Part shown: piece after piece, positions 35,193 through 43,458 of the stretch
Layout of the letters: the number at the start of each line of letters is the position of its first letter
Position numbering within the stretch: the stretch's first letter is position 1
Origin: Rhodococcus sp. HM1
GTDB taxonomy: Bacteria > Actinomycetota > Actinomycetes > Mycobacteriales > Mycobacteriaceae
Length of the DNA: 64,000 bases
NCBI RefSeq assembly: GCF_023218075.1
Contig: NZ_JALPTB010000017.1
Coordinates: 40,101 to 104,100 of the forward strand
Reading direction: 5' to 3'
Notes under the pieces: model-generated
Seen by the model: the letters and a program-made list of their open reading frames with translations, nothing else
Told to the model about the DNA's origin: nothing
Database searches by the model: none
Made by a program: the position numbers and the translations under genes

Positions 35193-36415
35193 CCGTTCGC
35201 ACAGTAGTCACAGTCGGTGCCGGCCAGGTCGCCGCGGTCGCCGCCCGCACGCTCCGCCGCCGCGGATTCGACGGCCGCATCGTCCTGCTCGGCGACGAGC
35301 CGCACGAACCCTACCAGCGGCCGCCGCTCTCGAAGGAGTTCCTCGCGGGCCGCGAGGGCGGGGAGTCCCTCGCCCTGATGACGCGGAAATGGCTCGACGC
35401 CAACGACATCGACATCCGCACCGGGGTCGCGGTGCAGCGGGTCGACACCGCCACGCGCACCGTCGAATTCGACGGCGGGTCGCTCGCGGCCGATGCCGTG
35501 ATCCTCGCGACCGGAGGCCGACCCCGCACGCTCGCCTCCACCGGCTCCCGGCCCGACCTGGTCCACTACCTCCGCACGCTCGACGACGCGACCGCCCTCG
35601 CGGCCCGGCTCACGCCCGGCTCGACGCTCGCCGTCGTGGGTGGCGGATTCATCGGGCTCGAGATCGCCGCGACCGCACGCTCGCTCGGCGTGAGCGTGAC
35701 GGTGCTCGAACAATCCGACCAGCTCCTCGGCACCGTTCTCGGCGCCCGGGTCGGCTCCTACTGCGCCGATCTGCACCGTCGCAACGGCGTCGACCTGCGC
35801 ACCGGAACCGGCGTCACGTCGCTGACGACATCCGACGCGGGCGTCCGGATCACGACGACCACCGGCGACACGATCGAGGCCGACGCGGTCGTGGTCGGCA
35901 TCGGAATCGTGCCCAACACGGAGGTGGCCGCCGCGAGCGGGCTCGCCGTCGACGGGGGCATCGTGGTCGACGCCGTCGGACGTACGTCGGCCGAGCACGT
36001 CTACGCGGCCGGCGACGTCGCGAGCCGCTTCTCACCCCGGGCCGGCCGGCACATCCGCGTCGAGCACTTCGACAATGCGAACCGGCAGGCCGCCGTCGTC
36101 GCGGACACGATCGTCGGGCGCCAGTCGCTCTCCGACGACCCGCACTGGTTCTGGTCCGACCAGTACGACTCCAACATCCAGTTCGCCGGAACAGCGAGCG
36201 GAGCAACGGAATACATCGTCCGCGGCGACATCGACTCAGGCGAGTTCTCCGTCTTCTACCTGACCGGCGACGTTCTCTCCGCCGCATTCGCGATGGACCG
36301 CGGCGAAGACATCATGGCCGCACGCGAACTCCTCGGCCACCGGGTCGACGCCGTTCGGCTCGCCGACGAGGACGTCGATCTGTGGGACATGTACGAGGAG
36401 GTCGAATCCGCATGA
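35189..36415 (+). CDS. FAD-dependent ferredoxin reductase (BphA4 type)
   Basis: A 408-residue pyridine nucleotide-disulfide-fold reductase: FAD-binding VVTVGAGQVAAVAARTLR at the N-terminus, the family segment HEPYQRPPLSKEFLAG, an NAD-binding VVGGGFIGLEIAATARSLG near residue 150 and the second FAD motif VYAAGDVA at about residue 272. The C-terminal domain has DPHWFWSDQYDSNIQFAG, typical of ferredoxin reductases of ring-hydroxylating oxygenases. It should move electrons from NAD(P)H to the adjacent Rieske proteins. The ATG overlaps the Rieske stop, and its own stop overlaps the aldehyde dehydrogenase start. Confidence 0.94.
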   Translation: MTVRTVVTVGAGQVAAVAARTLRRRGFDGRIVLLGDEPHEPYQRPPLSKEFLAGREGGESLALMTRKWLDANDIDIRTGVAVQRVDTATRTVEFDGGSLAADAVILATGGRPRTLASTGSRPDLVHYLRTLDDATALAARLTPGSTLAVVGGGFIGLEIAATARSLGVSVTVLEQSDQLLGTVLGARVGSYCADLHRRNGVDLRTGTGVTSLTTSDAGVRITTTTGDTIEADAVVVGIGIVPNTEVAAASGLAVDGGIVVDAVGRTSAEHVYAAGDVASRFSPRAGRHIRVEHFDNANRQAAVVADTIVGRQSLSDDPHWFWSDQYDSNIQFAGTASGATEYIVRGDIDSGEFSVFYLTGDVLSAAFAMDRGEDIMAARELLGHRVDAVRLADEDVDLWDMYEEVESA

Positions 36416-37857
36416 CGATCACGGGCCTGAACCACATCGACGGCAGCTGGGTACCGGCGGCGTCCGGCGCCGTCTTCGAACGCCGCAACCCCGCCGACGA
36501 CACCGACCTGATCGGCACGTTTCCCGATTCCGATGCCATCGACGTGCGCAACGCCGTCGACGCACTCGACAAGGCCGCGCCCGAATGGGCTGCCACGCCG
36601 CCCGAACGGCGGGCCGCGATCCTCGAGGCCGCCGCCGAACATCTCGTCTCGCAGGCCGGCACGCTGGTCGAAGAACTGATCCGCGAAGAGGGCAAGACCC
36701 GCGCCGAGGCGTCGATGGAGGTGAGCCGGACGCCGCTGAACCTGCGGTTCTATGCCGGTGAGGCGCTCCGTGCCACGGGCACGACGTTTCCCGCGCCGGG
36801 TTCGACCACGGTGTACACCGTGCGCGAGCCGATCGGGGTCGTCGGTGCCATCACGCCGTGGAACTTCCCGCTCAACATTCCGTCCCGCAAGCTCGGGCCG
36901 GCACTCGCGGCGGGCAACACCGTCCTGTTCAAGCCGTCCGAGATCACCCCGCTCATGGGGCAGCGCCTCGTCGAGGCGCTGCTCGCCGGAGGCCTGCCGC
37001 CGGGCGCTATCGCCCTCGTCCACGGCGACGGCAGGGCCGGGACGGCTGTGGCCGGCGACGAGCGAGTCGCGGCCGTGACGTTCACCGGTTCCACCGAGGT
37101 CGGCCGCGCCATCCACCGCAGCATCGGCCCGGACCGGCGGGTGCAGCTCGAGATGGGCGGGAAGAACCCTGTGGTCGTGCTGGCGGACGCCGATCTCGAC
37201 GCGGCCGCCGCGCTGATCGTCAAGGGTGCGTTCGGGTTGTCCGGCCAGGCCTGCACCGGAACCAGCCGGGTGGTGGCCGTGGACGAGATCCACGACGCAC
37301 TGCTGGAGAAGGTCGTCGCACGCGCCGAGGCACTCACCGTCGGGGCGGGGTCCGCTCCAGGCGTCTCGATGGGGCCGCTCGCGAGCCGGGGCCAGCTCGA
37401 CAAGTTCCTCGCGTACGTCACGATCGGATCCGATGAAGGCGCACGTCTCGTGTGCGGCGGGACGCGGTGCGGCGACGAGACCGGTTTCTTCGTGCGGCCC
37501 ACGGTGTTCGCGGACACCACCCCGGGCATGCGACTGCTGACCGACGAGATCTTCGGACCCGTCCTCGCATTCCAGCGCGCCTCGTCGTTCGACGACGCAC
37601 TTGCCCTCGCGAACGACACCGCGTTCGGTCTCAGCGCCTCGATCGTCACGAACAGCCTCGCCGACGCGCACCGGTTCGTCGCCGGTTCGCGGACCGGTCT
37701 GGTGAAGGTCAACCAGCCCACTACCGGCATGGCCGGCAATGCGCCCTTCGGTGGCTACAAGCAGTCGAGCACACAGACCTTCAAGGAACAGGCCGGCCCC
37801 ACGCTCATGCAGTTCTACCAGTCCGAAAAGACCGTGTACCTCTCCCCCGAAGCCTGA
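36412..37857 (+). CDS. Aldehyde dehydrogenase, 2-ketoglutarate-semialdehyde dehydrogenase-like
   Basis: A 481-residue ALDH with N151 (TPWNFPLNIPSRK), general base Glu247 (QLEMGGKNPVVVL) and nucleophile Cys281 (GQACTGTSRVVAV). The C-terminal signature VNQPTTGMAGNAPFGGYKQS is characteristic of alpha-ketoglutaric (or succinic) semialdehyde dehydrogenases. It would turn a semialdehyde into the acid and feed it to central metabolism. It overlaps the reductase gene by four bases, so it belongs firmly to this operon. Confidence 0.92.
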   Translation: MTITGLNHIDGSWVPAASGAVFERRNPADDTDLIGTFPDSDAIDVRNAVDALDKAAPEWAATPPERRAAILEAAAEHLVSQAGTLVEELIREEGKTRAEASMEVSRTPLNLRFYAGEALRATGTTFPAPGSTTVYTVREPIGVVGAITPWNFPLNIPSRKLGPALAAGNTVLFKPSEITPLMGQRLVEALLAGGLPPGAIALVHGDGRAGTAVAGDERVAAVTFTGSTEVGRAIHRSIGPDRRVQLEMGGKNPVVVLADADLDAAAALIVKGAFGLSGQACTGTSRVVAVDEIHDALLEKVVARAEALTVGAGSAPGVSMGPLASRGQLDKFLAYVTIGSDEGARLVCGGTRCGDETGFFVRPTVFADTTPGMRLLTDEIFGPVLAFQRASSFDDALALANDTAFGLSASIVTNSLADAHRFVAGSRTGLVKVNQPTTGMAGNAPFGGYKQSSTQTFKEQAGPTLMQFYQSEKTVYLSPEA

Positions 37858-37898
37858 CCGTCGTCCGGCTTTCACCCACAGATGCCTGGAGGAAGACC

Positions 37899-38255
37899 AT
37901 GGAGTTCAAGCGAGTGGCCCGTTCCGGGCAGGTGACCGAAGGTATCGTCCGCCGGTTCTACGCCGGCGAATACGAATTCGCCATCTCCCGGCTGGACGGG
38001 AAGGCATACGCGACATCCAACTACTGCTCCCACCTGGACTGTCTGCTCTCGTCCGGCAAGCTGGTCCAGGACGGTATCGGATGTTCCTGCCACGGAAGCG
38101 CTTTCGACCTCGAAACCGGGGAGCCGATCTGCCCGCCGGCAACCGAGCCGATCAAGACCTACCCGTGCGAGGAGCGCGACGGCGAGATCTTCGTGGGCAT
38201 CGACCCGAACGAACCCCCGGAGGGTCCGCGCCGGCGCCGGAAGAGGTCGGCATGA
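37899..38255 (+). CDS. Second Rieske [2Fe-2S] protein
   Basis: A 118-residue Rieske domain with Cys43-X-His45 (YCSHLDC) and Cys62-X2-His65 (GCSCHGSAFDLETG). It resembles NirD- or cytochrome-type small Rieske ferredoxins more than the 34.8 kb protein and has extra cysteines (Cys48, Cys64). The C-terminus is basic (RRRRKRSA). It follows GGAGGAAGACC and overlaps the gamma-glutamyltransferase gene start (ATGA). Having two Rieske carriers in one operon suggests two electron-consuming steps or a two-step chain. Confidence 0.92.
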   Translation: MEFKRVARSGQVTEGIVRRFYAGEYEFAISRLDGKAYATSNYCSHLDCLLSSGKLVQDGIGCSCHGSAFDLETGEPICPPATEPIKTYPCEERDGEIFVGIDPNEPPEGPRRRRKRSA

Positions 38256-39841
38256 ACCGCCGGCCGCCGACGCTCGCGACCGGAGGGATGGTCGCGTCGA
38301 GCCATCCCCTCGCGAGCCAGGAAGGAGCGCGCGTACTCGCCGACGGCGGCAACGCGGTCGACGCGGCGCTCGCGATGGCCGCGGTCACGTGGCTGACGCT
38401 GCCCGGGCAATGCGGACTCGGCGGTGATGCGTTCGCGGTGGTGCGCGAACCCGACGGCGCCGTTTGGACGGTCAACGGCAGCGGCTACGGACCGGACGGC
38501 GGCACAACCGGTTTCTACCGGGACCGGGGCTTCGATGCGATTCCCCTCGACGGGGCGCTGGCCGTGGCGGTGCCGGGTGCACCGGCCGCCCTGGCCGCAC
38601 TGCACGCGCAGGGGGCGAGCAGAGCGCTGCCGGAGCTGTGGGAACCCGCCGCGCGTATCGCCGAACGCGGCCTCCCGTGCTCGGCGAAGACCCGCGCCGA
38701 CGTACTGGCCGCGTTCGACGCGATCCACAGCGACCCCGGACTCGCGGACGTGTACACGAAGCACGGTGCGGTTCCGCGCGTCGGCGACCGGCTTCCCCAA
38801 GCCGACCTCGCACGCACGATTCGTGCACTTGCCCACGATCCCGCTTCCTTCTACACCGGCAGCCTCGCCGAACGATGCGTCGATGCGGTGCGGGCGGCCG
38901 GTGCCCCGTTCACGGGCGACGAATGGCAGCGGTGTGCAACGGTTCCCGTGGAGAACGCACTGACCGGAACCTATGCGGGGGCAACCGTCCACCAGACCCC
39001 ATTGCCGACTCCGGGATGGATGGTGCTGCAACAGGCCGCGTTGTGCGACGGGGCATTGGGATCCGAAGACCTGCTCGGCTCCGAGGCGATCGATCGCATT
39101 GCCCGGGCCGCCGCGATCGCGTTCGAGGACCGATTGCGCTGGTGCTCGTCCGACAACGACGGGGCGGCACGCGCTCTCGACCCCGGCAACATCGCCGCTG
39201 GCCGGGCGCGTCTCGAATCACGCGAACCTGTAGGATCTTTCGCTGTGGCGGGTGGGGATACGACGTCGCTGGTCGCCGTCGATGCGGACGGTCGCGCCGT
39301 CTCGTTCATCCATTCCCTCGCCTTCACGTTCGGCGCGAAGTTCACCGTGCCCGGCACCGGCATCGTGCTCAACAACCGGCTCGGACGCGGCGCGTACCTG
39401 ATCGACGGGCACCCCAACGAGGTCGCGCCGCGACGCAAGCCCCTGCACACGCTCAACGCGTGGATCGTCACCGACGCGGCCGGCGAACTGCGGCACGTCG
39501 GTAACACCCCGGGCGGCGACGGCCAGGTGCAGTGGAACATGCAGCTGCTCTCGCACCTACTCGACCACGGACTCGATCCGCAGGAGGCCGTGTCGGCGCC
39601 GCGCTTCACGGTCTACCCCGGCTCCGACGCGAACACCCTCGGGGCACCGACGGAGTTGCGCATCGAAGCAACTGTTCCGGAGTCCGTGCGCCGAGCGCTG
39701 TCCGACAAGGGACATCGGGTATCGGTGCTCGACGCGTTCGGCGCCGAAGGCAGCGCACAGATCGTCTCGCTCGACGAGCGCGGAGTGATACTCGGCGGTA
39801 GCGATCCTCGGCAGGAAGGAGTGGCTCTCGGTGTCGAATAA
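38252..39841 (+). CDS. Gamma-glutamyltransferase/hydrolase family (Ntn hydrolase), probably cytoplasmic
   Basis: A 529-residue protein of the Ggt/cephalosporin acylase family, made as a proenzyme that cleaves itself. The predicted nucleophile is Thr337 (AGGDTTSLVAVD), with NAVDAALAMAAV near the N-terminus and NTPGGDGQVQWNMQLL in the small subunit. Unlike most Ggt enzymes it shows no signal peptide or lipobox, so it should act in the cytoplasm. Within this operon it could release a gamma-glutamyl group or another acyl group from an intermediate. The ATG overlaps the preceding stop; the RidA gene overlaps its end by 11 bases. Confidence 0.88.
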   Translation: MNRRPPTLATGGMVASSHPLASQEGARVLADGGNAVDAALAMAAVTWLTLPGQCGLGGDAFAVVREPDGAVWTVNGSGYGPDGGTTGFYRDRGFDAIPLDGALAVAVPGAPAALAALHAQGASRALPELWEPAARIAERGLPCSAKTRADVLAAFDAIHSDPGLADVYTKHGAVPRVGDRLPQADLARTIRALAHDPASFYTGSLAERCVDAVRAAGAPFTGDEWQRCATVPVENALTGTYAGATVHQTPLPTPGWMVLQQAALCDGALGSEDLLGSEAIDRIARAAAIAFEDRLRWCSSDNDGAARALDPGNIAAGRARLESREPVGSFAVAGGDTTSLVAVDADGRAVSFIHSLAFTFGAKFTVPGTGIVLNNRLGRGAYLIDGHPNEVAPRRKPLHTLNAWIVTDAAGELRHVGNTPGGDGQVQWNMQLLSHLLDHGLDPQEAVSAPRFTVYPGSDANTLGAPTELRIEATVPESVRRALSDKGHRVSVLDAFGAEGSAQIVSLDERGVILGGSDPRQEGVALGVE

Positions 39842-40274
39842 CGATGCTGTTCTGTCCGTTTCGGCTCCGGCACCCCAGGGGCGCTATGTCGCCGCGGTGG
39901 TCGCGGGCGATACCGTTCGCACCGCCGGAATGACACCGCGCCGCGACGGTGCCCTGGTGATCACCGGTCGCGTCGGTGCGGAGGTGTCCCCGGAGGACGC
40001 GCAGGCTGCCGCGGCTCTCGCCGTCCGCAACGCGCTCGCCGCCGTGCGCTCGGCGCTGCCTACCGGCACACGCTTTCGTCCCGTCGAGATGGTGGTGTAT
40101 GTCGCGGCAGCGCCGGGCTTCACCGCGCTGTCCACGGTCGCGGACGGCGCGTCGGAGGTCGTCGAGCAGGAACTCGGAGCCGAGAACCTGCCCGCCCGCA
40201 GCGCCATCGGGGTGTACTCGCTGCCCGGAGGTGCACCCGTCGAGATCGCGCTCACCGCCGTGATCGTGCCCTGA
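39831..40274 (+). CDS. RidA/YjgF/Rid family protein
   Basis: A 147-residue Rid protein: APAPQGRYVAAVVAGDTVRT, then ALAVRNALAAVRSALPTG, the region FRPVEMVVYVAAAPGF, and the family end ARSAIGVYSLPGGAPVEIAL. An Arg near the end of the sixth strand (ARSAIG) corresponds to the imine-hydrolysing Arg of RidA. Such proteins hydrolyse enamines and imines or act in amine degradation. The GTG start overlaps the Ggt-like gene by 11 bases with GGAAGGAG before it. It is the last gene of the cluster, ending 10 bases from the convergent dnaX gene. Confidence 0.9.
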   Translation: MSNNDAVLSVSAPAPQGRYVAAVVAGDTVRTAGMTPRRDGALVITGRVGAEVSPEDAQAAAALAVRNALAAVRSALPTGTRFRPVEMVVYVAAAPGFTALSTVADGASEVVEQELGAENLPARSAIGVYSLPGGAPVEIALTAVIVP

Positions 40275-40284
40275 GCGGGTCTCG

Positions 40285-42525
40285 CTACTTCTCCTCGATC
40301 CGCTTGGCGCCGAGGATGTCCTTCAGCAGTTCGAGGGCAACGTCCTCGGGGTCGCGACGAGTCGACGGATCGCCCGGGGTCGCGGCCTCGGCGAACATCT
40401 CCTCGACGTCGGTCTCCGTCACCGCCGACGGGTCCGGAGGCGGAGCGTCGTACGCCCCTTCCGGCCCGGGATCGTCCGGAAGATCCGGTGCTTCCGGAGG
40501 CGGAATGTCGTCGTAGTTCGGCCCCGGCTGCTCAGGGCGGGCCGGACCCGGACCCTTCTGCTCGTCGGGACGCGGCTGGGCCGCGGCACGATTGGCCTGG
40601 CTCGGCCTCGAGAACCTCGGCTGCCCGTTCGGCCGCGACTGTTGCTGCACGGGAGCGGCTTTCACGGGCGCCGGAGCGGCCGACCCGTGCACACACGTGA
40701 CCTCGAAATCGACGCCGAACACCTCACGTAGCGCATCGGCGACGACACCGGCATTGCGCGGTTCCGCGAGACGCTTCACGAGCGGCATCGAATCGTGGAC
40801 GAGGACCACGCGCGTGCCCTCCACGTCGCGCACCGACGCGCCGGACAGCATGACCTCGACCGTGCGGCTGCGGGCACGCACCTTCGCGCGCACCTCCGAC
40901 CACACCGCGCGCAGGCCCGCGGCGTCGGGACCCGACGCCGGCTGCGGCGGCGCGGCGGGCTGGGGTTTCGGCTGGGGTTTCGGCGTGGGTTCCGGCTCCG
41001 GTTCGCCGCGGTCGGCGACGGCGCGGGCCGGCTGTGGCGGCGAAACCGGCGCGGGCTCGGGAGTTTTCGATTCGATCGGACGCGCAGCCGGTTCGGGGAC
41101 CGGCGCCGGTTCGGGTGTCACCGGTTCCGGAGGTGTCACCGCGGCAGACTCTGCCTGCGGTGCCGGATTGGCAGGCTCCGCCTGCGGTGCCGGACGTGCA
41201 GGCTCCGCCTGCGGTGCGGGCGCTGCCTGTTCCATCGCACGCCGCTGCGACGGCCGCTGGAACCGGGCGGCGGGTTCGTCGGGTGCGATCGGCGCGACCG
41301 CCGGTTCCGGCACCGGGCGCGGCGCGGCCGCCGGGGCCGCAGCACCGGCCGGGGCCGCAGCACCCGCCGCCGGGACGAATCCCTGCTCGAGTCGTTCGAG
41401 CCGTTGCAGCACAGCGGTTTCCGCGTCGGACACGGCCGGCAGCAGCATCCGCGCGCACATCACCTCGAGCAGCAGGCGCGGCGCGGTCGCGCCGCGCATC
41501 TCCCCGAGACCCGCGTGCACGATCTCGGCGTATCGCGTGAGGGTGGCCGGGCCGATCCGGTCGGCCTCGTCGCGCATCCGGTCCAGGATGTCGCCCGGCG
41601 CGTCGACGAGACCGCGGTCGGCGGCGTCGGGCACCGAGCGGAGCAGGATCAGGTCCCGCAGGCGCTCGAGCAGGTCCACCGCGAAGCGCCGCGGATCGTG
41701 CCCCGCGTCCATCACCTTCTCGACGGTGCCGAACAGTGCCGCCCCGTCCCCGACCGCGAGCGCGTCGACGGCCTCGTCGATGAGCGCGACGTCGGTGACA
41801 CCGAGCAGCGCGAGCGCGCGCGAGTAGGTCACGCCTTCGGGCCCGGATCCGGCGAGCAACTGGTCCATCACCGACAGCGAGTCGCGCGGCGACCCCCCGC
41901 CGGCCCGGATGACCAGCGGGTACACGGCGTCCTCGACGGGCACGTTCTCCTGCGTGCAGATCCGCTCGAGCAACCCGCGCATCGCGGTCGGCGCGAGCAG
42001 CCGGAACGGGTAGTGATGGGTGCGCGACCGGATGGTCGGCAACACCTTCTCCGGTTCGGTCGTCGCGAACACGAAGATCAGGTGCTCCGGCGGTTCCTCC
42101 ACGATCTTGAGCAGGGCGTTGAAGCCCTGCGTGGTGACCATGTGCGCCTCGTCGACGATGAAGATGCGATACCGGGACTCGGCCGGGGCGTAGAACGCGC
42201 GGTCGCGCAGTTCGCGGGTGTCGTCGACACCGCCGTGGCTGGCCGCGTCGAGTTCGATGACGTCGAGGTTGCCGCCTCCGCCGGGACCGAGCGCGACACA
42301 CGAGGCGCAGACCCCGCACGGCGTCGACGTCGGACCTTCCACGCAGTTCAGGGACCGCGCGAGGATGCGCGCCGACGAGGTCTTGCCGCAACCGCGCGGC
42401 CCGGAGAACAGGTACGCGTGATTGATACGTCCCGTGTCGAGGGCGGTGCTGAGGGGCTCGGTGACGTGCTCCTGCCCCACCACCTCGGCGAAGGTCGCCG
42501 GTCGATACTTCCGGTACAGGGCCAC
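40285..42525 (-). CDS. dnaX: DNA polymerase III subunit gamma/tau
   Basis: The 746-residue clamp-loader subunit has Walker A (SGPRGCGKTSSAR, about 41-53), a zinc module with Cys61, Cys70, Cys73 and Cys76, Walker B (FIVDEAHM), sensor 1 (VFATTEPEKVLPTIRSR), and sensor 2. A long Pro/Ala/Glu-rich linker from about residue 395 contains nine-residue repeats; then comes a conserved tau-type domain (VWSEVRAKVRARSRTVEVML, about 545-640) and a disordered tail. It loads the beta clamp during replication. The ATG is the family start (MALYRKYRP). It matches Rv3721c in the conserved block. Confidence 0.97.
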   Translation of the reverse strand: MALYRKYRPATFAEVVGQEHVTEPLSTALDTGRINHAYLFSGPRGCGKTSSARILARSLNCVEGPTSTPCGVCASCVALGPGGGGNLDVIELDAASHGGVDDTRELRDRAFYAPAESRYRIFIVDEAHMVTTQGFNALLKIVEEPPEHLIFVFATTEPEKVLPTIRSRTHHYPFRLLAPTAMRGLLERICTQENVPVEDAVYPLVIRAGGGSPRDSLSVMDQLLAGSGPEGVTYSRALALLGVTDVALIDEAVDALAVGDGAALFGTVEKVMDAGHDPRRFAVDLLERLRDLILLRSVPDAADRGLVDAPGDILDRMRDEADRIGPATLTRYAEIVHAGLGEMRGATAPRLLLEVMCARMLLPAVSDAETAVLQRLERLEQGFVPAAGAAAPAGAAAPAAAPRPVPEPAVAPIAPDEPAARFQRPSQRRAMEQAAPAPQAEPARPAPQAEPANPAPQAESAAVTPPEPVTPEPAPVPEPAARPIESKTPEPAPVSPPQPARAVADRGEPEPEPTPKPQPKPQPAAPPQPASGPDAAGLRAVWSEVRAKVRARSRTVEVMLSGASVRDVEGTRVVLVHDSMPLVKRLAEPRNAGVVADALREVFGVDFEVTCVHGSAAPAPVKAAPVQQQSRPNGQPRFSRPSQANRAAAQPRPDEQKGPGPARPEQPGPNYDDIPPPEAPDLPDDPGPEGAYDAPPPDPSAVTETDVEEMFAEAATPGDPSTRRDPEDVALELLKDILGAKRIEEK
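41144..41221 (-). repeat. 27-bp tandem repeats inside dnaX
   Basis: About three copies with a 27-base period and the core GGCTCCGCCTGCGGTGCC on the plus strand. They encode repeated PAPQAEP units in the linker of gamma/tau. They keep the reading frame and may vary in number between strains. Confidence 0.8.
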
Positions 42526-42639
42526 GCGCCGAGACTACCGGCGCACTCCGACACGAGGGCCGAGTGGTCGCCACCGGGCGGTCCGGGCAGGTGGAGACGG
42601 TCCGTGATCGAGACCACACACTCTCGACGCTTGCTTTAA

Positions 42640-42649
42640 CGATATATCG
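42640..42649. promoter_or_regulatory. CGATATATCG operator candidate for PadR
   Basis: A perfect 10-bp palindrome in an AT-rich stretch 45 bases before the PadR gene start, in the gap divergent from dnaX. PadR-family repressors often bind AT-rich dyads at their own promoters; autoregulation is inferred. Confidence 0.45.
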
Positions 42650-42693
42650 CGTTCTATCTTGATGGTGTCGAACAAACAGAAAGGGCGTACACA

Positions 42694-43329
42694 ATGCGCA
42701 ACGAACGACACTTCGGCGGACAGCGCCGACACAGCACCCCGGATGGCGAATTCCACCGCGGCCGGCGCCGCGGCGACGGACCCCGGCGCGGCGAGCATCC
42801 CTTCGGCGGACCCCGCCCGCATCGCGGCGGCGGAGAGGCCCGGGGCGGCCGACGCCATCGCGGGCGCGCCCAGCGCGGCGACGTCCGCGCCGCCACCCTG
42901 ATCCTGCTGGCCGAGCAGCCCATGCACGGCTACCAGCTGATGCAGGCCATCACCGAGCGCACGGGCGGAACCTGGCGTCCCAGCCCGGGTGCGATCTACC
43001 CGACCATCTCCCAGCTCGAGGACGAAGGCCTCGTCCACGTCGAGGTCGACGGCGGACGCAAGCTCGCCTCGCTCACCGACGCCGGACGCCGCTACCTCGA
43101 AGACCCGGCCTCCGCGGTCACCGACCCGTTCGCGGGATTCGCGACCTCGGCGGACACGCCCGATCTGCGGAGCGCGCTGGCCGAGGTCCATCACGCCGCA
43201 CGCTCGGTCGCCGTCAGCGGCACCGACGAACAGATCGCCGCGGCCCGCGACATCCTGGCCGACGCGCGACGCGCGCTCTACCTGCTCCTCGCCGAAGGCC
43301 CCGCTCCGAAAGCGTCGGACGACGCATAA
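42694..43329 (+). CDS. PadR-family transcriptional regulator
   Basis: The 211-residue protein has a low-complexity N-terminal tail of about 62 residues rich in Arg, Gly and His (HRGRRRGDGPRRGEHPFGG and similar). It is followed by the PadR winged helix (LILLAEQPMHGYQLMQAITE, SPGAIYPTISQLEDEGLVHV, GRKLASLTDAGRRYL) and a C-terminal helical dimerisation segment. Such tails are common in actinobacterial PadR proteins. It is divergent from dnaX and 129 bases upstream of the ammonium transporter gene; a target is not evident. Confidence 0.9.
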   Translation: MRNERHFGGQRRHSTPDGEFHRGRRRGDGPRRGEHPFGGPRPHRGGGEARGGRRHRGRAQRGDVRAATLILLAEQPMHGYQLMQAITERTGGTWRPSPGAIYPTISQLEDEGLVHVEVDGGRKLASLTDAGRRYLEDPASAVTDPFAGFATSADTPDLRSALAEVHHAARSVAVSGTDEQIAAARDILADARRALYLLLAEGPAPKASDDA

Positions 43330-43358
43330 CGGACATAAATACGGCGGGTGAGATTTCC

Positions 43359-43374
43359 GTAACGCGTTCGCAAC
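43359..43374 (+). promoter_or_regulatory. GlnR-like box upstream of the ammonium transporter
   Basis: GTAAC-GCGTTC-GCAAC fits the actinobacterial GlnR pattern gTnAC-N6-GnAAC. It lies 85 bases before the amt start. GlnR activates ammonium transport under nitrogen limitation in relatives; the site is read from sequence only. Confidence 0.6.
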
Positions 43375-43458
43375 ACCACTGCCCCTCGGAGGAAACGCCA
43401 CGGTCGGATCGTCGAATCCCGGTGCATTGAGATTCAGTGCCCGTGAGGAGATTCGCTC

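Noticed and set aside
33382..40274. Assignment of the cluster to the 2-aminophenol/2-nitrobenzoate meta pathway because of RidA plus ALDH
   Set aside because: No ring-cleavage dioxygenase, decarboxylase or hydratase is present, and the diiron oxidase and Ggt-like protein do not belong to that pathway.
41144..41221. CRISPR-like array in dnaX
   Set aside because: The repeats are tandem, in frame and code for a Pro/Ala linker; there are no spacers or cas genes.
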